Shown one piece after another: positions 7,473-16,483 of a stretch of DNA of 64,000 bases. Origin of the DNA: Clostridia bacterium (lineage in GTDB: Bacteria; Bacillota; Clostridia; Oscillospirales; CAG-272); contig JAFTKJ010000033.1 in NCBI GenBank assembly GCA_017453305.1, positions 1 to 64,000 on the forward strand, in the 5' to 3' direction. The notes under the pieces were generated by a model. The model saw only the letters and a program-made list of their open reading frames with translations. It searched no databases and was not told where the DNA came from. The translations under genes and the position numbers were made by a program. Position 1 is the first letter of the stretch; each line of letters opens with the position of its first letter.

Positions 7473-8258
7473 ATGATAGATCATTCCGTCCCCTGCTTAC
7501 CCCCTCTTTGCGAGGACGAGGTGCTGGACGAGGTCAATGAGCAGATCCGTCTGATCCGCAAGAAAAACGGCTTGACCTTTGGCACCGACGCATATCTCTT
7601 GGCGGCGTACGTCAAAAGCATGCCGTCTGCAACCGTTGTCGATCTTGGCAGCGGAACGGGCATTCTGCCCCTCTTGCTTCTGGCGAAGGGAAAGATCGCA
7701 AATGCGGTGGCTGTGGAGATACAACCTGCGTTTGCCGAGCTCATTCAAAAGAACGCAGAGATCAACGGTTTTCGCGATCGCATCCGCACAATGTGCGCCG
7801 ACGTGCGCGACCTGCGCCCGGAGGACGTAGGCGGCGAAGTTGCTTTGGTGGTCTCCAATCCCCCTTACATGAAGGTGGATGCCGGAAAGAGAAATGAGCA
7901 CGACGAAAAATTCGTTGCCCGCCACGAGGTGTTTGGCACAATTGCAGATTTTTGCGCATCTGCCGCAAGGCTCCTCAAGCACGGCGGAAAATTTGTTTGC
8001 GTGTGGCGTCCCGATCGTCTCACCGAGTTATTTTACGCGTTGCACGATGCACGCCTGGAGCCAAAGCGCGTCACGTTGGTGCATGCCGACGAGAATGCCG
8101 AGCCGTGTTGCGCACTGATCGAATCGGTCAAGGGTGCGTCACCCGGGGTCCGCATTTCTCCTCCGCTGTTTTTGTATGAACCCTCAAGGGATTCAAAAAA
8201 ACGGACGCTGACCGTGCAAGCGCAAAAAATATACGATACCTGCACCTTTTTTGACTAA
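7473..8258 (+). CDS. tRNA1(Val) (adenine(37)-N6)-methyltransferase-like protein (YabB/TrmN6 family)
   Basis: A 261-aa class I SAM-dependent methyltransferase. After a short family-typical start comes LTFGTDAYLLAAY, then the SAM motif VDLGSGTGILPLLL (about 56-69), AVEIQP and the N6-adenine motif NPPY (about 130-133). In Firmicutes the family (YabB) sits beside holB-yaaT, as here, with only the ferredoxin unit in between. E. coli TrmN6 methylates A37 of tRNA1(Val); the exact tRNA target in Clostridia is unproven. The ribosome binding site (AGAAAGA) is modest. Confidence 0.85.
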   Translation: MIDHSVPCLPPLCEDEVLDEVNEQIRLIRKKNGLTFGTDAYLLAAYVKSMPSATVVDLGSGTGILPLLLLAKGKIANAVAVEIQPAFAELIQKNAEINGFRDRIRTMCADVRDLRPEDVGGEVALVVSNPPYMKVDAGKRNEHDEKFVARHEVFGTIADFCASAARLLKHGGKFVCVWRPDRLTELFYALHDARLEPKRVTLVHADENAEPCCALIESVKGASPGVRISPPLFLYEPSRDSKKRTLTVQAQKIYDTCTFFD

Positions 8259-8324
8259 ATCCCCCACGAGGTGCAAAAACTAACTGTGCATATCATAAAT
8301 ACAATATACAAAGGAGTACGAACT

Positions 8325-8507
8325 ATGAAAAAAGGAACTGTTGTAAAGTGGATCTTCGCATCCGTAGCCGTTGCCGCAGCCGCTGCTTTTGCCGCAGGTG
8401 TTGCTTATGAGCTGAAGGAGATCAGAAAACTGACCGTTGACATTGATCCCGATGAGGAGCCCAAGGCAAGTGAGATTGCCCCCGAAGCTGAAGAAGCAGA
8501 GGCTTAA
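8325..8507 (+). CDS. Small single-span membrane protein, hypothetical
   Basis: A 60-aa protein not recognised as a named family. It starts MKKGTVVKWIF after AAAGGAG (8309-8315), has one hydrophobic Ala/Val-rich segment (about 8-27) and an acidic tail ending in EIAPEAEEAEA. The layout suggests an N-terminal anchor with a short charged cytoplasmic or extracytoplasmic tail. An upstream in-frame start would add 18 residues but has no binding site. It sits between the trmN6-like gene and the ttcA-like gene; function is unknown. Confidence 0.7.
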   Translation: MKKGTVVKWIFASVAVAAAAAFAAGVAYELKEIRKLTVDIDPDEEPKASEIAPEAEEAEA

Positions 8508-8523
8508 TCAAACAAGGAACAAA

Positions 8524-8559
8524 GCAAGAGAGGACCTACCAAAGCGGTTCTCTCTTTGC
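8524..8559 (+). terminator. Hairpin between the small membrane protein and the TtcA-like gene
   Basis: Stem 8524-8536 with 8546-8559 (about 13 bp, one G-T pair and one bulged T). No long T tract follows and the next start codon is only 11 nt away, so it may act as an attenuator or mRNA-protecting hairpin rather than a full terminator. Confidence 0.5.
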
Positions 8560-8570
8560 CTATTACAAAT

Positions 8571-9344
8571 ATGGAACATATCAAACGAATTTTAAGCTAC
8601 ACGCGCAGGGCTCTGGACGACTACCAAATGATCCGCCCCGGTGACAAAATTGCAGTGGGGGTTTCCGCAGGAAAGGATTCGCTCACCCTTTTGTGCGCCA
8701 TGGCAGAGCTGCGCCGCTTTTATCCCGTCCCCTTTGAGCTGGTTGCCGTCACCGTTGACATGGGCTTTGAAGGCGGAATGGATTTTGCGCCAATACAGAC
8801 GCTATGTGACGAATTGAACGTCCCCTATCACGTTACAAAGACCGAGATCGCAAAGATCATTTTTGATATCCGTAAGGAAAAATCCCCCTGCTCGCTATGT
8901 GCCAAGATGCGCCGCGGTGCGCTCCATCGCGCGGCAAAGGAGCTGGGATGCAACGTGGTGGCTCTGGGGCATCACTTTGACGACGCCGTGGAGACCTTTA
9001 TGCTCAACCTCTTTTTTGAGGGACGCCTGGGGTGCTTCTCGCCCGTGACCTACTTATCCCGAATGGACATCACCCTCATTCGCCCAATGATCTACATGCC
9101 CGAAAAAGAGGTGCGCTACTTTGCCAACAAGGTAGACCTTCCCGTCATCAAATCTCCCTGCCCCGCCGACGGAAATACGCAGCGCGAGGAAATGAAGCAG
9201 CTGCTTGCAAGACTGGACCGCGAGCACAACGGCTTGCGTTACCGCATTTTCGGTGCGATGCAACGCGGCGAGATCGACGGCTTTAAACTCACCCCCGGCA
9301 TGCAGGGCATTAAGGCGTATGAGGAAGACGGTGACGAAGAATAA
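8571..9344 (+). CDS. ttcA: TtcA-like tRNA thiolation PP-loop ATPase
   Basis: A 257-aa member of the TtcA/TilS PP-loop group that adenylates and thiolates tRNA bases; TtcA makes s2C32. The PP-loop is written GVSAGKDSLTLL (SGGKDS type) near residue 30. CSLC (about 105-108) and a third cysteine in SPCPADG fit a [4Fe-4S] cluster, and GHHFDDAVETF is family-typical. ATG 8571 was chosen over an in-frame TTG at 8556; no strong Shine-Dalgarno precedes it, and the hairpin at 8524-8559 sits right upstream. TtcA-like proteins in Clostridia may act on other tRNA positions, so the target base is uncertain. Confidence 0.82.
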   Translation: MEHIKRILSYTRRALDDYQMIRPGDKIAVGVSAGKDSLTLLCAMAELRRFYPVPFELVAVTVDMGFEGGMDFAPIQTLCDELNVPYHVTKTEIAKIIFDIRKEKSPCSLCAKMRRGALHRAAKELGCNVVALGHHFDDAVETFMLNLFFEGRLGCFSPVTYLSRMDITLIRPMIYMPEKEVRYFANKVDLPVIKSPCPADGNTQREEMKQLLARLDREHNGLRYRIFGAMQRGEIDGFKLTPGMQGIKAYEEDGDEE

Positions 9345-9408
9345 AGAGCACACGTCTTCTTGATATGCATTTTCAAGATGCTATTTTATATTTCAGAGAG
9401 GAACTCAC

Positions 9409-11439
9409 ATGAACTTTTTACCGCTCACGCGCGCGGAGATGGAGGCGCGCGGTTGGGACAGACCCGATTTTGTATACGTGACGGGCGATGCTTACGTCGA
9501 TCACCCGTCCTTTGGCGTCGCCATTATCTCGCGCGTGCTGGAGGCGGCAGGCTACCGTGTTGCCATTCTCTCTCAACCTGATTACAAAAGTTGTGACGCC
9601 TTTCGCGAATACGGCCGTCCGCGACTCGGCTTTCTCGTCACGTCCGGCAATATCGACAGCATGGTGGCGCATTACACCGCCTCCAAAAAGCGCCGTAGCT
9701 TTGACTATTACTCCCCCGGTGGTGAGATGGGCAAGCGTCCCGACCGCGCCGTGATCGTCTACTCCAACCGCATCCGCGAGGCGTATGGGGACGTGCCGAT
9801 CATCATTGGAGGTTTGGAGGCGTCGCTCCGCCGTTTTGCCCACTACGACTATTGGGATAACAAGGTGCGCCGCTCGATTTTGGTGGACAGCACCGCCGAT
9901 ATCCTCACCTACGGCATGGGAGAAAATATCCTTTTGCGCATCGCGGAGTTGCTTTCGCGCGGTGTGCCGATCAAAAAGATCCGTGACGTGCGCGGTACGG
10001 TCTACCTCTGTCACCCCGACGATGCCGTGCACTACGACGTGGCGGCAACCTTTGACTACAACGAGCTGAAAACCGACAAGCGCAAATACGCCGAGGCATT
10101 TGGCGTACAGTATAAAAATCAGGACTCCATCAACGGACGCGCGCTCTGCGAAAGATACGACGGCAAAATGCTGGTGCAAAATCCGCCGATGCCTCCCTTG
10201 GAAAGAGCCGAGCTGGATCGCGTTTACGCACTTCCGTATACGCGAAATTATCATCCCTCCTACGAGTCGGCAGGCGGAGTTCCCGGCATTGAAGAGGTCA
10301 AATTCTCCGTCACGCACAACCGCGGCTGCTTTGGCGGCTGTAACTTCTGTGCGCTCGCCTTTCATCAAGGGCGCACCGTGCGCTCACGCAGCGTACAAAG
10401 CGTAGTGGAGGAGGCAAGAAAGATCACCGCACTCCCCGATTTTAAAGGCTACATCCATGACATCGGCGGTCCTACTGCCAATTTCCGCTATCCCGCCTGC
10501 GATAAACAGCTCAAGGACGGCGTTTGCGCAAGCCGCAAATGCCTGGCTCCCAAGCCCTGCCCCAACCTCAAGGTCGATCACACCGAGTACCAGCGCATGA
10601 TCGAGGAGGTAGAAGCTTTGCCGCGCATCAAAAAGGTATTCATTCGTAGCGGCATTCGCTTTGACTACCTGATGCAGGATCAAAGCGACGCGTTCTTCCG
10701 CAAGCTGGTGCGCGACAACGTCAGCGGACAGCTCAAGGTCGCGCCCGAGCATTGCTCCGACGGGGTACTTTCCTGCATGGGAAAGCCAAGCTTTGACGTG
10801 TACGAAAAGTTCCGCAAGAAATTCTTTGATATTACGCACCAAATGGGCAAAGAGCAATATCTTGTACCCTACCTGATGTCCAGCCACCCCGGCTCAACGC
10901 TCAATGATGCCATTGAGCTTGCCGTGTGCCTGAAAAAGAACGGCTACGCGCCCGAACAGGTACAGGACTACTACCCCACCCCCGGTACGGCGTCCACGGT
11001 GATGTATTACACAGGCATCAATCCCTTGAACATGAAGCCCGTTTACGTTGCCACCGACTACCACGAAAAGCAGCTCCAGCGCGCGCTGTTGCAGTACAAC
11101 CGTCCGCAAAACGCCGATCTCGTGCGCGAAGCGCTGACCAAGGCGGGGCGCACCGATCTGATCGGTCACACGCCCGACTGTCTCGTGCGCCCGGCAAACA
11201 CACACGTGCCGCGAAAAGACACAAAAACGAACAACAAGCAATCGGCAAGATCCGGGCGCGGAGCATCAAAGGATGCGCATGACGCCAAAAGAGACGTTCA
11301 TCAAGCAAGAGGCAATAAAAACGCACCGCGCGGTGCCAAAAGTGAGCTTCGCTCTCCTGCCAAGACGACGCCAAAGCCCACCAAAAAGCGCGTGCAGGAT
11401 GCTTATACCACCTCACACTACGGCAAAAAGAAAAAATAA
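9409..11439 (+). CDS. YgiQ family radical SAM protein
   Basis: A 676-aa protein of the YgiQ family. The N-terminal part starts LPLTRAEMEARGWDRPDFVYVTGDAYVDHPSFG, broken here only by the window format, and resembles a B12-binding-like region. The radical SAM CxxxCxxC is CFGGCNFC (C307, C311, C314). The C-terminal half has the QDYYPTPGT and YYTGINP motifs typical of YgiQ. The last 80 residues are Lys/Arg-rich and low complexity, suggesting RNA binding. A GAGAGGAAC site precedes the ATG. The reaction of the family is not established. Confidence 0.93.
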   Translation: MNFLPLTRAEMEARGWDRPDFVYVTGDAYVDHPSFGVAIISRVLEAAGYRVAILSQPDYKSCDAFREYGRPRLGFLVTSGNIDSMVAHYTASKKRRSFDYYSPGGEMGKRPDRAVIVYSNRIREAYGDVPIIIGGLEASLRRFAHYDYWDNKVRRSILVDSTADILTYGMGENILLRIAELLSRGVPIKKIRDVRGTVYLCHPDDAVHYDVAATFDYNELKTDKRKYAEAFGVQYKNQDSINGRALCERYDGKMLVQNPPMPPLERAELDRVYALPYTRNYHPSYESAGGVPGIEEVKFSVTHNRGCFGGCNFCALAFHQGRTVRSRSVQSVVEEARKITALPDFKGYIHDIGGPTANFRYPACDKQLKDGVCASRKCLAPKPCPNLKVDHTEYQRMIEEVEALPRIKKVFIRSGIRFDYLMQDQSDAFFRKLVRDNVSGQLKVAPEHCSDGVLSCMGKPSFDVYEKFRKKFFDITHQMGKEQYLVPYLMSSHPGSTLNDAIELAVCLKKNGYAPEQVQDYYPTPGTASTVMYYTGINPLNMKPVYVATDYHEKQLQRALLQYNRPQNADLVREALTKAGRTDLIGHTPDCLVRPANTHVPRKDTKTNNKQSARSGRGASKDAHDAKRDVHQARGNKNAPRGAKSELRSPAKTTPKPTKKRVQDAYTTSHYGKKKK

Positions 11440-11465
11440 CCGTACTGCCAAGCACAGTATGAAAG

Positions 11466-11532
11466 CATCCCCTTAGAGTAGACACTTGAAAAGCGAAAAG
11501 TTTTCAAGACTACTGTAAGGGGATGTTTTCTT
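11466..11532 (+). terminator. Terminator after the YgiQ gene
   Basis: Long hairpin: CATCCCCTTA (11466-11475) pairs with TAAGGGGATG (11516-11525), with an inner stem CTTGAAAA (11485-11492)/TTTTCAAG (11501-11508), followed by a T-rich tail. The convergent AraC gene ends at its right edge, so it may serve both strands. Confidence 0.85.
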
Positions 11533-12419
11533 TATTTGATTTCCGTACAATTTTTACTCAAATAATCGCGACAGCTCATCCCCGTGACCTTTTTGAACAG
11601 CCGACTCATATACGACGGATCCTCGACTCCTACGTTCGCAGCCGCCTCGGCAAGCGTCAATCCCTTGATGCGCATCAGCTCCAAAGCAACCGAAACGCGG
11701 TGTCGGTTGATATATTCCAAAATGCCAACCCCTTTGACGCGCTTGAAAATGCGGTGCAAATACCCTTCGGAAATTCCGAGCTGCGCCGCGATCTCCCCCA
11801 CCGACAGGCGAGACGTATAATGCTCCAAAACGTACCTCTCCGCGCGCGCCACGTACATCCGCTCCGACGGTGGCAGAACGGAATTTTCCTCACTCAAGCG
11901 TGCATAAACGAATTCGGTCAGCTTTGCGCACAAGGAATACCACTGCGCAACAGCACGTGACTTGTCGCACGGGGAATTGGAAAAATAAAGAGCGGCAATC
12001 TTTTTGATGGAGTGCAAAATCTCCTCAAACGCATCTCCAAGCATCTCAAAATACGGGAGCAATACCGTGCGCCCCATTTCCATTCGTAAGCGCAATGCCT
12101 CAAGATCGCACTCCTTTGCCGATGCATACCGTACCGCGCGATATTGCATTTTCACGCCGACGGTCGTATGCTTTTGCCGCTCATTTTGATATGCGCTCGT
12201 CTCACAGCACATGTCGGATACGATCAGGGACAGCATCCGCGGCTCCGAGATATCCTTCATTCCGTCCGAATGCCCGAATACAATTCTCCCCGCCTCGCAA
12301 ACACAAATTTCCAAAAAATCAGAGCTGTTATAAAAATGTTTGCCGTATTTATCATATTCCACGCTGCAGGCAAACTCAATTTGAGGAACGGACAGCATTT
12401 CAATCTCATAAAATCTCAC
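11532..12419 (-). CDS. AraC family transcriptional regulator
   Basis: A 295-aa regulator. The N-terminal 170 residues form a sensing domain not recognisable in detail. The C-terminal AraC DNA-binding domain (about 190-290) shows two helix-turn-helix units, SVGEIAAQLGISEGYLHRIFK and TLAEAAANVGVEDPSYMSRLF, with the family ending KKVTGMSCRDYL. The gene is divergent from the GH127 gene, so it probably senses an arabinose-type sugar and controls that hydrolase; this is inference from position. It starts at GTG 12419 with AGGAG 12 nt upstream; the next ATG (12398) is an alternative. Confidence 0.9.
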   Translation of the reverse strand: MRFYEIEMLSVPQIEFACSVEYDKYGKHFYNSSDFLEICVCEAGRIVFGHSDGMKDISEPRMLSLIVSDMCCETSAYQNERQKHTTVGVKMQYRAVRYASAKECDLEALRLRMEMGRTVLLPYFEMLGDAFEEILHSIKKIAALYFSNSPCDKSRAVAQWYSLCAKLTEFVYARLSEENSVLPPSERMYVARAERYVLEHYTSRLSVGEIAAQLGISEGYLHRIFKRVKGVGILEYINRHRVSVALELMRIKGLTLAEAAANVGVEDPSYMSRLFKKVTGMSCRDYLSKNCTEIK

Positions 12420-12443
12420 TCCAACATCGCTCCTTTCGCTTTT

Positions 12444-12472
12444 ATTATATCAAACAATGTCAGTTTTGTCCA
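12444..12472 (-). promoter_or_regulatory. Promoter of the AraC gene next to GH127
   Basis: Minus strand TGGACA (12472-12467), 17-nt spacer, TATAAT (12449-12444). Confidence 0.75.
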
Positions 12473-12491
12473 TGTTTTTCAGGAAAATATA

Positions 12492-12520
12492 TTTACTTTT
12501 TTTCAAAAAAATTTTATAAT
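12492..12520 (+). promoter_or_regulatory. Promoter of the GH127 gene
   Basis: TTTACT (12492-12497), 17-nt spacer, TATAAT (12515-12520). It lies 20 bp from the divergent AraC promoter, so one regulator site could act on both. Confidence 0.75.
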
Positions 12521-12556
12521 ATAATCAACGGAAATATAAAAAAGGAGAATTGCCAT

Positions 12557-14506
12557 ATGAAAATATATCAAAAGCTGAACCGTTATCCTTTGGGGGCTAT
12601 TCAGGCAGGCGGATTTTTGCGCGATCAGATGTTGCGCGGTAAAGACGGCATATGTGGGCATTTGCACGAGCTGGAGCCCGGCATGATCGCAGATCCTTAC
12701 ATCAATAAATCCTACGTCAAAGCGTGGGGCGACGGTGATCAATCCGGTTGGGGCGGTGAAATTTCGGGCAATTACTGGACGGGATATATTCAATTCGCCT
12801 ACACGCTGAACGATCCCGAAATGATTGCGGTTGCCACCAATTGGGTGGACACCATGATCAAAAAGCAAAAGCCTGACGGTTACCTTGGCACCTACTACGA
12901 GGAGGATGCAAAAATATACGAGGACTACAACGCTTGGGGAACGGCGTGCGCCATGCGCGGCCTCATCGCCTTTTATGAGGCAACGGGAAGAACTGACGTT
13001 TTGGAGGCGGTACACCGCTGCATGCTGTGGTTTTGTGACAAATGGTCGGGGGACCACAAAACCTCCTACGCCGGTCCTTTTATCATCGAGCCCATGGTAT
13101 TTACCTATTACCATACGGGTGACGAGCGACTGATCGATTTTGCAAAGGAATACGCCGAGTATCTTTGCGACCACGATATCTTCAAGATCTCCTACAAATC
13201 CATGCTGACCGAGCGTTTTCACTATCATTCCAATCACTCGGCAGGTCTTGGCACCAGTGTGCGCTTGCCCGCTCTCCTTTATTCGGTCACGGGTGAGGAG
13301 CAATACCTCCGTGCGAGCGAAAAACGCTTTGGGGAGATCTATCAAAAAACGGCACAGATCACCGGAAGCCCCGCCTGCGAAATAGAGTACGCCTCCCCCG
13401 TCGGTGCCGTTGCAGAAACCGAATATTGCTCCTACTCCTTTTACAATATCTCCTACTCTTATATGAGTTATATTACGGGGGAGACCGGATACGGTGACAT
13501 GATGGAGCAACTCTTTTATAACGGTGCGCAAGGTGCACGGAAAAAGGACGAAAAAGCCATTGCATACATGAACTCACCGAACCAGATCTATGCAACCGAT
13601 CTTTCTTCCTATTCCATCCCCGATCAGCAGGTCTATGCGCCCTGCTACCCCACCTCCTGCTGTCCCGTCGCAGCCGTAACCGTTGTTCCGGAATTCGTGC
13701 GCGGCATGCTGTTGCACGACGATGATGAAAATGTGTACGTTATGGCTTACGGACCTTGTACGCTCCGCCATGGGGAAACGGCACTCACGCTCGATACGCT
13801 TTATCCGTTCCGCAACAGCGTATTGATCAAAATGGAATGCAACAAGCACTTTGCGCTCAACCTCAAAATTCCCGCATGGAGCCGCGGCTACACCGTCTCG
13901 GTAAACGGAGAAGCCGTTGCCGCAACCGCCAAGGAGGGTTACGTTGCCATTTCGCGCGATTGGAAAACAGGGGATGCGGTGACCATTGATTTTGCCGCCG
14001 AGGTAGAGACCGTCGTCATCGACGACAGCGATAACGCCTCAAAGCATCCCATTGCCATTCGCTACGGTGCGTTGGTGTTTGCTTACCACATTCCCGAAAT
14101 TTGGTATCCCGTGCAAGGACACCCGATGACGCCCCTGCCCGAAGGTTGGAGCTGGTACTACGCCTGTCCCGATTACAAGCCGGCAAACGTGCAGGATCCA
14201 CACGAGGAGATCGGTCTGCGCCGCAATCAGATCTCTTGGAACGTGGCATTGGACGAAACGCTTTCGGCAAAAGATTTTACCATTGAGGAGCTCCCCGCAA
14301 ACGGATACGTTTGGGAAAATCCCCCCATTCGCCTGCACACGCATTGCTACAAAGCTCCTTATATGTGCCCTCCCTATCCGCAAAGGACCTATGAAACGAA
14401 CTGCGAATATCAATACGTCACCGAGCGTCTGCCACTGGTTCTCGAGCCCTACGGCTGTACCAATCTTCGCATCACTTACTTTCCAAAGGCAGATTTAAAA
14501 AAATAA
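12557..14506 (+). CDS. GH127 family beta-L-arabinofuranosidase (DUF1680)
   Basis: A 649-aa retaining glycosidase predicted to remove beta-L-arabinofuranose units, known from plant hydroxyproline-rich glycoproteins and similar glycans. The cysteine-dependent active site of GH127 is visible: ETEYC (E287/E289, C291) and the pair SCCPVA (C368, C369), which in the characterised Bifidobacterium enzyme HypBA1 bind zinc and include the nucleophile. An alpha/alpha barrel (GYIQFAYTL, WGTACAMRGL) is followed by beta-sandwich domains. There is no signal peptide, so it should act in the cytoplasm. ATG 12557 follows AAAGGAG; the open frame upstream of it crosses the promoter and is not coding. Related families GH121, GH142 and GH146 are less likely. 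Confidence 0.9.
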   Translation: MKIYQKLNRYPLGAIQAGGFLRDQMLRGKDGICGHLHELEPGMIADPYINKSYVKAWGDGDQSGWGGEISGNYWTGYIQFAYTLNDPEMIAVATNWVDTMIKKQKPDGYLGTYYEEDAKIYEDYNAWGTACAMRGLIAFYEATGRTDVLEAVHRCMLWFCDKWSGDHKTSYAGPFIIEPMVFTYYHTGDERLIDFAKEYAEYLCDHDIFKISYKSMLTERFHYHSNHSAGLGTSVRLPALLYSVTGEEQYLRASEKRFGEIYQKTAQITGSPACEIEYASPVGAVAETEYCSYSFYNISYSYMSYITGETGYGDMMEQLFYNGAQGARKKDEKAIAYMNSPNQIYATDLSSYSIPDQQVYAPCYPTSCCPVAAVTVVPEFVRGMLLHDDDENVYVMAYGPCTLRHGETALTLDTLYPFRNSVLIKMECNKHFALNLKIPAWSRGYTVSVNGEAVAATAKEGYVAISRDWKTGDAVTIDFAAEVETVVIDDSDNASKHPIAIRYGALVFAYHIPEIWYPVQGHPMTPLPEGWSWYYACPDYKPANVQDPHEEIGLRRNQISWNVALDETLSAKDFTIEELPANGYVWENPPIRLHTHCYKAPYMCPPYPQRTYETNCEYQYVTERLPLVLEPYGCTNLRITYFPKADLKK

Positions 14507-14510
14507 AAGC

Positions 14511-14560
14511 AAAAAGGCTTTGCCGATTGACACGATCGATCGGTAAAGCCTTTTTCACTT
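14511..14560. terminator. Bidirectional terminator between GH127 and folD
   Basis: A 17-bp stem (14511-14527 with 14539-14555, one G-T pair) with T runs on both strands. Confidence 0.92.
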
Positions 14561-14565
14561 TTTTC

Positions 14566-15429
14566 TTATTTTGCAGCCTTGTTTCTTGCCGCGGTGAGTG
14601 TATTTTTGAGCAGCATGGTAATCGTCATAGGACCTACGCCGCCGGGGACGGGAGTAATAGCGGATGCAATCGGCTCGACGGATGCGTAGTCGACGTCACC
14701 CGTCAGCTTGCCGTCGGCGCGGCGGTTCATGCCAACGTCGATGACCACGGCGCCCGGCTTGACCATATCGGCAGTTACAAAATCGGCTTTGCCGATGGCG
14801 ACCACTAAAATGTCCGCTTGCTTTGTGACCTCGGCGAGATTCTTGGTGCGGCTGTGGCACACCGTAACCGTTCCATTTGCGTGCAAAAGAAGCATTGCCA
14901 TGGGCTTGCCCACGATGTTGGAGCGCCCAATAACCACACACTGCTTGCCCGAGATCTCCACGCCCGTGCGCTCTAAGAGTGCCATGACGCCTGCAGGAGT
15001 ACAGGGCAAAAAGCTGTAGTCACCGATCATAATCTTACCCACGTTGTAGGGGTGGAACGCATCAACGTCCTTTTCGGGATTGATGCGCAAAAGCACCTCG
15101 TTCTCGTCCAGATGCTTGGGCAGGGGAAGCTGTACCAAAATACCGTGAATTGCCTCGTCTCGGTTCAATTCATCCACAAGAGCGTTCAGCTCCGCCTGCG
15201 CGGTGCTCTCGGGGAGCTCGTACACACGGGAGTAAAATCCAACCTCCTCGCACGCCTTCTTTTTATTTCGAACGTAGACTTGCGACGCGGGGTTTTCTCC
15301 CACGATAACAACTGCAAGCCCCGGCAAAAAGCCGTTCTCGCGTTCAAACGCCGCCGTCTCCTCTTTGATCTCCTCGCGGATCTGCGCCGAGATCAGCTTG
15401 CCGTCAATTCTCGTTGCCATGGTCGTCAC
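14566..15429 (-). CDS. folD: Bifunctional methylenetetrahydrofolate dehydrogenase / methenyltetrahydrofolate cyclohydrolase
   Basis: A 287-aa enzyme interconverting 5,10-methylene-THF and 10-formyl-THF. Family signatures are clear: [13 protein letters not shown] with the catalytic Lys, [17 protein letters not shown], the NAD(P) motif [13 protein letters not shown] and [11 protein letters not shown] near the end. Its start overlaps the end of lgt by about 20 nt, so it is translationally coupled; ATG 15429 and ATG 15420 are both possible. It is the last gene of the minus-strand run and ends at a strong terminator. It supplies one-carbon units to the purine operon to its right. Confidence 0.97.
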   Translation of the reverse strand: MTTMATRIDGKLISAQIREEIKEETAAFERENGFLPGLAVVIVGENPASQVYVRNKKKACEEVGFYSRVYELPESTAQAELNALVDELNRDEAIHGILVQLPLPKHLDENEVLLRINPEKDVDAFHPYNVGKIMIGDYSFLPCTPAGVMALLERTGVEISGKQCVVIGRSNIVGKPMAMLLLHANGTVTVCHSRTKNLAEVTKQADILVVAIGKADFVTADMVKPGAVVIDVGMNRRADGKLTGDVDYASVEPIASAITPVPGGVGPMTITMLLKNTLTAARNKAAK

Positions 15430-16456
15430 GCTCCTCGGTGCCGTCTTTTCTGTGCTTGCACAGTACGTTCTCCATCAGCTGCATCCAACGGGACTGCTCC
15501 GTCTTTTCCCCGCTCTCTGCGGTCTCCTCAACAGCGGTAACCGCAATAGCCTCGCCCTCTGCCGCTTCTCTTTCAAAAAGGGGAGCTTTGCCTCTCTCGC
15601 GCAGAGAAAGAACGATCAGCATCAAGCCGCAAATGAGGAAGCATGCAAGACCCACGCATTGCGAGATTCGCAGATTGGTTCCGGGAATATAGAGGCTATC
15701 GGTGCGGAAGCCCTCGATGAACATACGACCAAAGCCGTACCAGGTAAAGTACATCAGCGCGATTTGCCCATGGAATTTCTTGTGCTTATAGAAGAGATTG
15801 ACCAGGATAAAGCCCAGCACGTTCCACGCGCTCTCGTAGAGGAAGGTGGGATGATAGTAGATCCACGTGCCGAACTGCTTAAGACCCATACGGAAGAAGT
15901 GGAACACGGTTCCCTCCCCCGAGGTCAATACAAGCTCGGTGTTAAAGAAGAAAAATCTGGTGGTGTTTCCAATGGCGTAGCCATACGCCTCACCGTTGAA
16001 GAAATTGCCCCATCTGCCAAGTGCCTGCGCGATCATAACGCCGGGGGCGATCATGTCAAAAAGCTTGCGCCAGGAGATCTTCTTCCACGCGCAAACGATC
16101 AGAATGCCAATGCATCCGCCGATGATGCCGCCGTAGATGCCAAGTCCGCCTTCCCAAACGGCAATCGCGTCCCAAAAGGTTTGGTAGTTTTCCAACGTGG
16201 TCAAAACATAGTAGGCGCGCGCGCCGATGACGCCGAGCACAACCGTTAAAAGTCCAATATCAATGATGTCGTCACTGCTGACGTTTTCATTCTTCTTTCC
16301 GCGCCAGATGGCGTACAGAAATGCAAGAATGATGCCCGTGGTAATGATCAGACCGTACCAGCGAACCTGAACGGTGCCAAATAAGGTAAATGCGACCTTG
16401 TTCAGCTCTAATTCTTCGATCCCGAATTGGGGAAAGGATACGAACGTTTTATTCAT
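15404..16456 (-). CDS. lgt: Prolipoprotein diacylglyceryl transferase
   Basis: A 350-aa membrane enzyme that moves diacylglycerol from phosphatidylglycerol to the lipobox Cys of prolipoproteins. About seven hydrophobic segments are present, and the Lgt signature [15 protein letters not shown], with the essential Arg and Asn, lies near residue 146. HPTFLYES is also typical. The last 60 residues are charged and variable, making it longer than E. coli Lgt (291 aa). It follows the YfmH-like gene by 27 nt and overlaps folD. Substrates encoded in this window include the small lipoproteins at 19136 and 44591. Confidence 0.95.
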   Translation of the reverse strand: MNKTFVSFPQFGIEELELNKVAFTLFGTVQVRWYGLIITTGIILAFLYAIWRGKKNENVSSDDIIDIGLLTVVLGVIGARAYYVLTTLENYQTFWDAIAVWEGGLGIYGGIIGGCIGILIVCAWKKISWRKLFDMIAPGVMIAQALGRWGNFFNGEAYGYAIGNTTRFFFFNTELVLTSGEGTVFHFFRMGLKQFGTWIYYHPTFLYESAWNVLGFILVNLFYKHKKFHGQIALMYFTWYGFGRMFIEGFRTDSLYIPGTNLRISQCVGLACFLICGLMLIVLSLRERGKAPLFEREAAEGEAIAVTAVEETAESGEKTEQSRWMQLMENVLCKHRKDGTEERDDHGNEN

Positions 16457-16483
16457 ATCAAATCATCCTTTCTGTTTTTTGTT

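Noticed and set aside
12095..12556. N-terminal extension of the GH127 gene
   Set aside because: The open frame continues upstream, but it crosses the divergent AraC gene and the GH127 promoter; ATG 12557 has a strong ribosome binding site.
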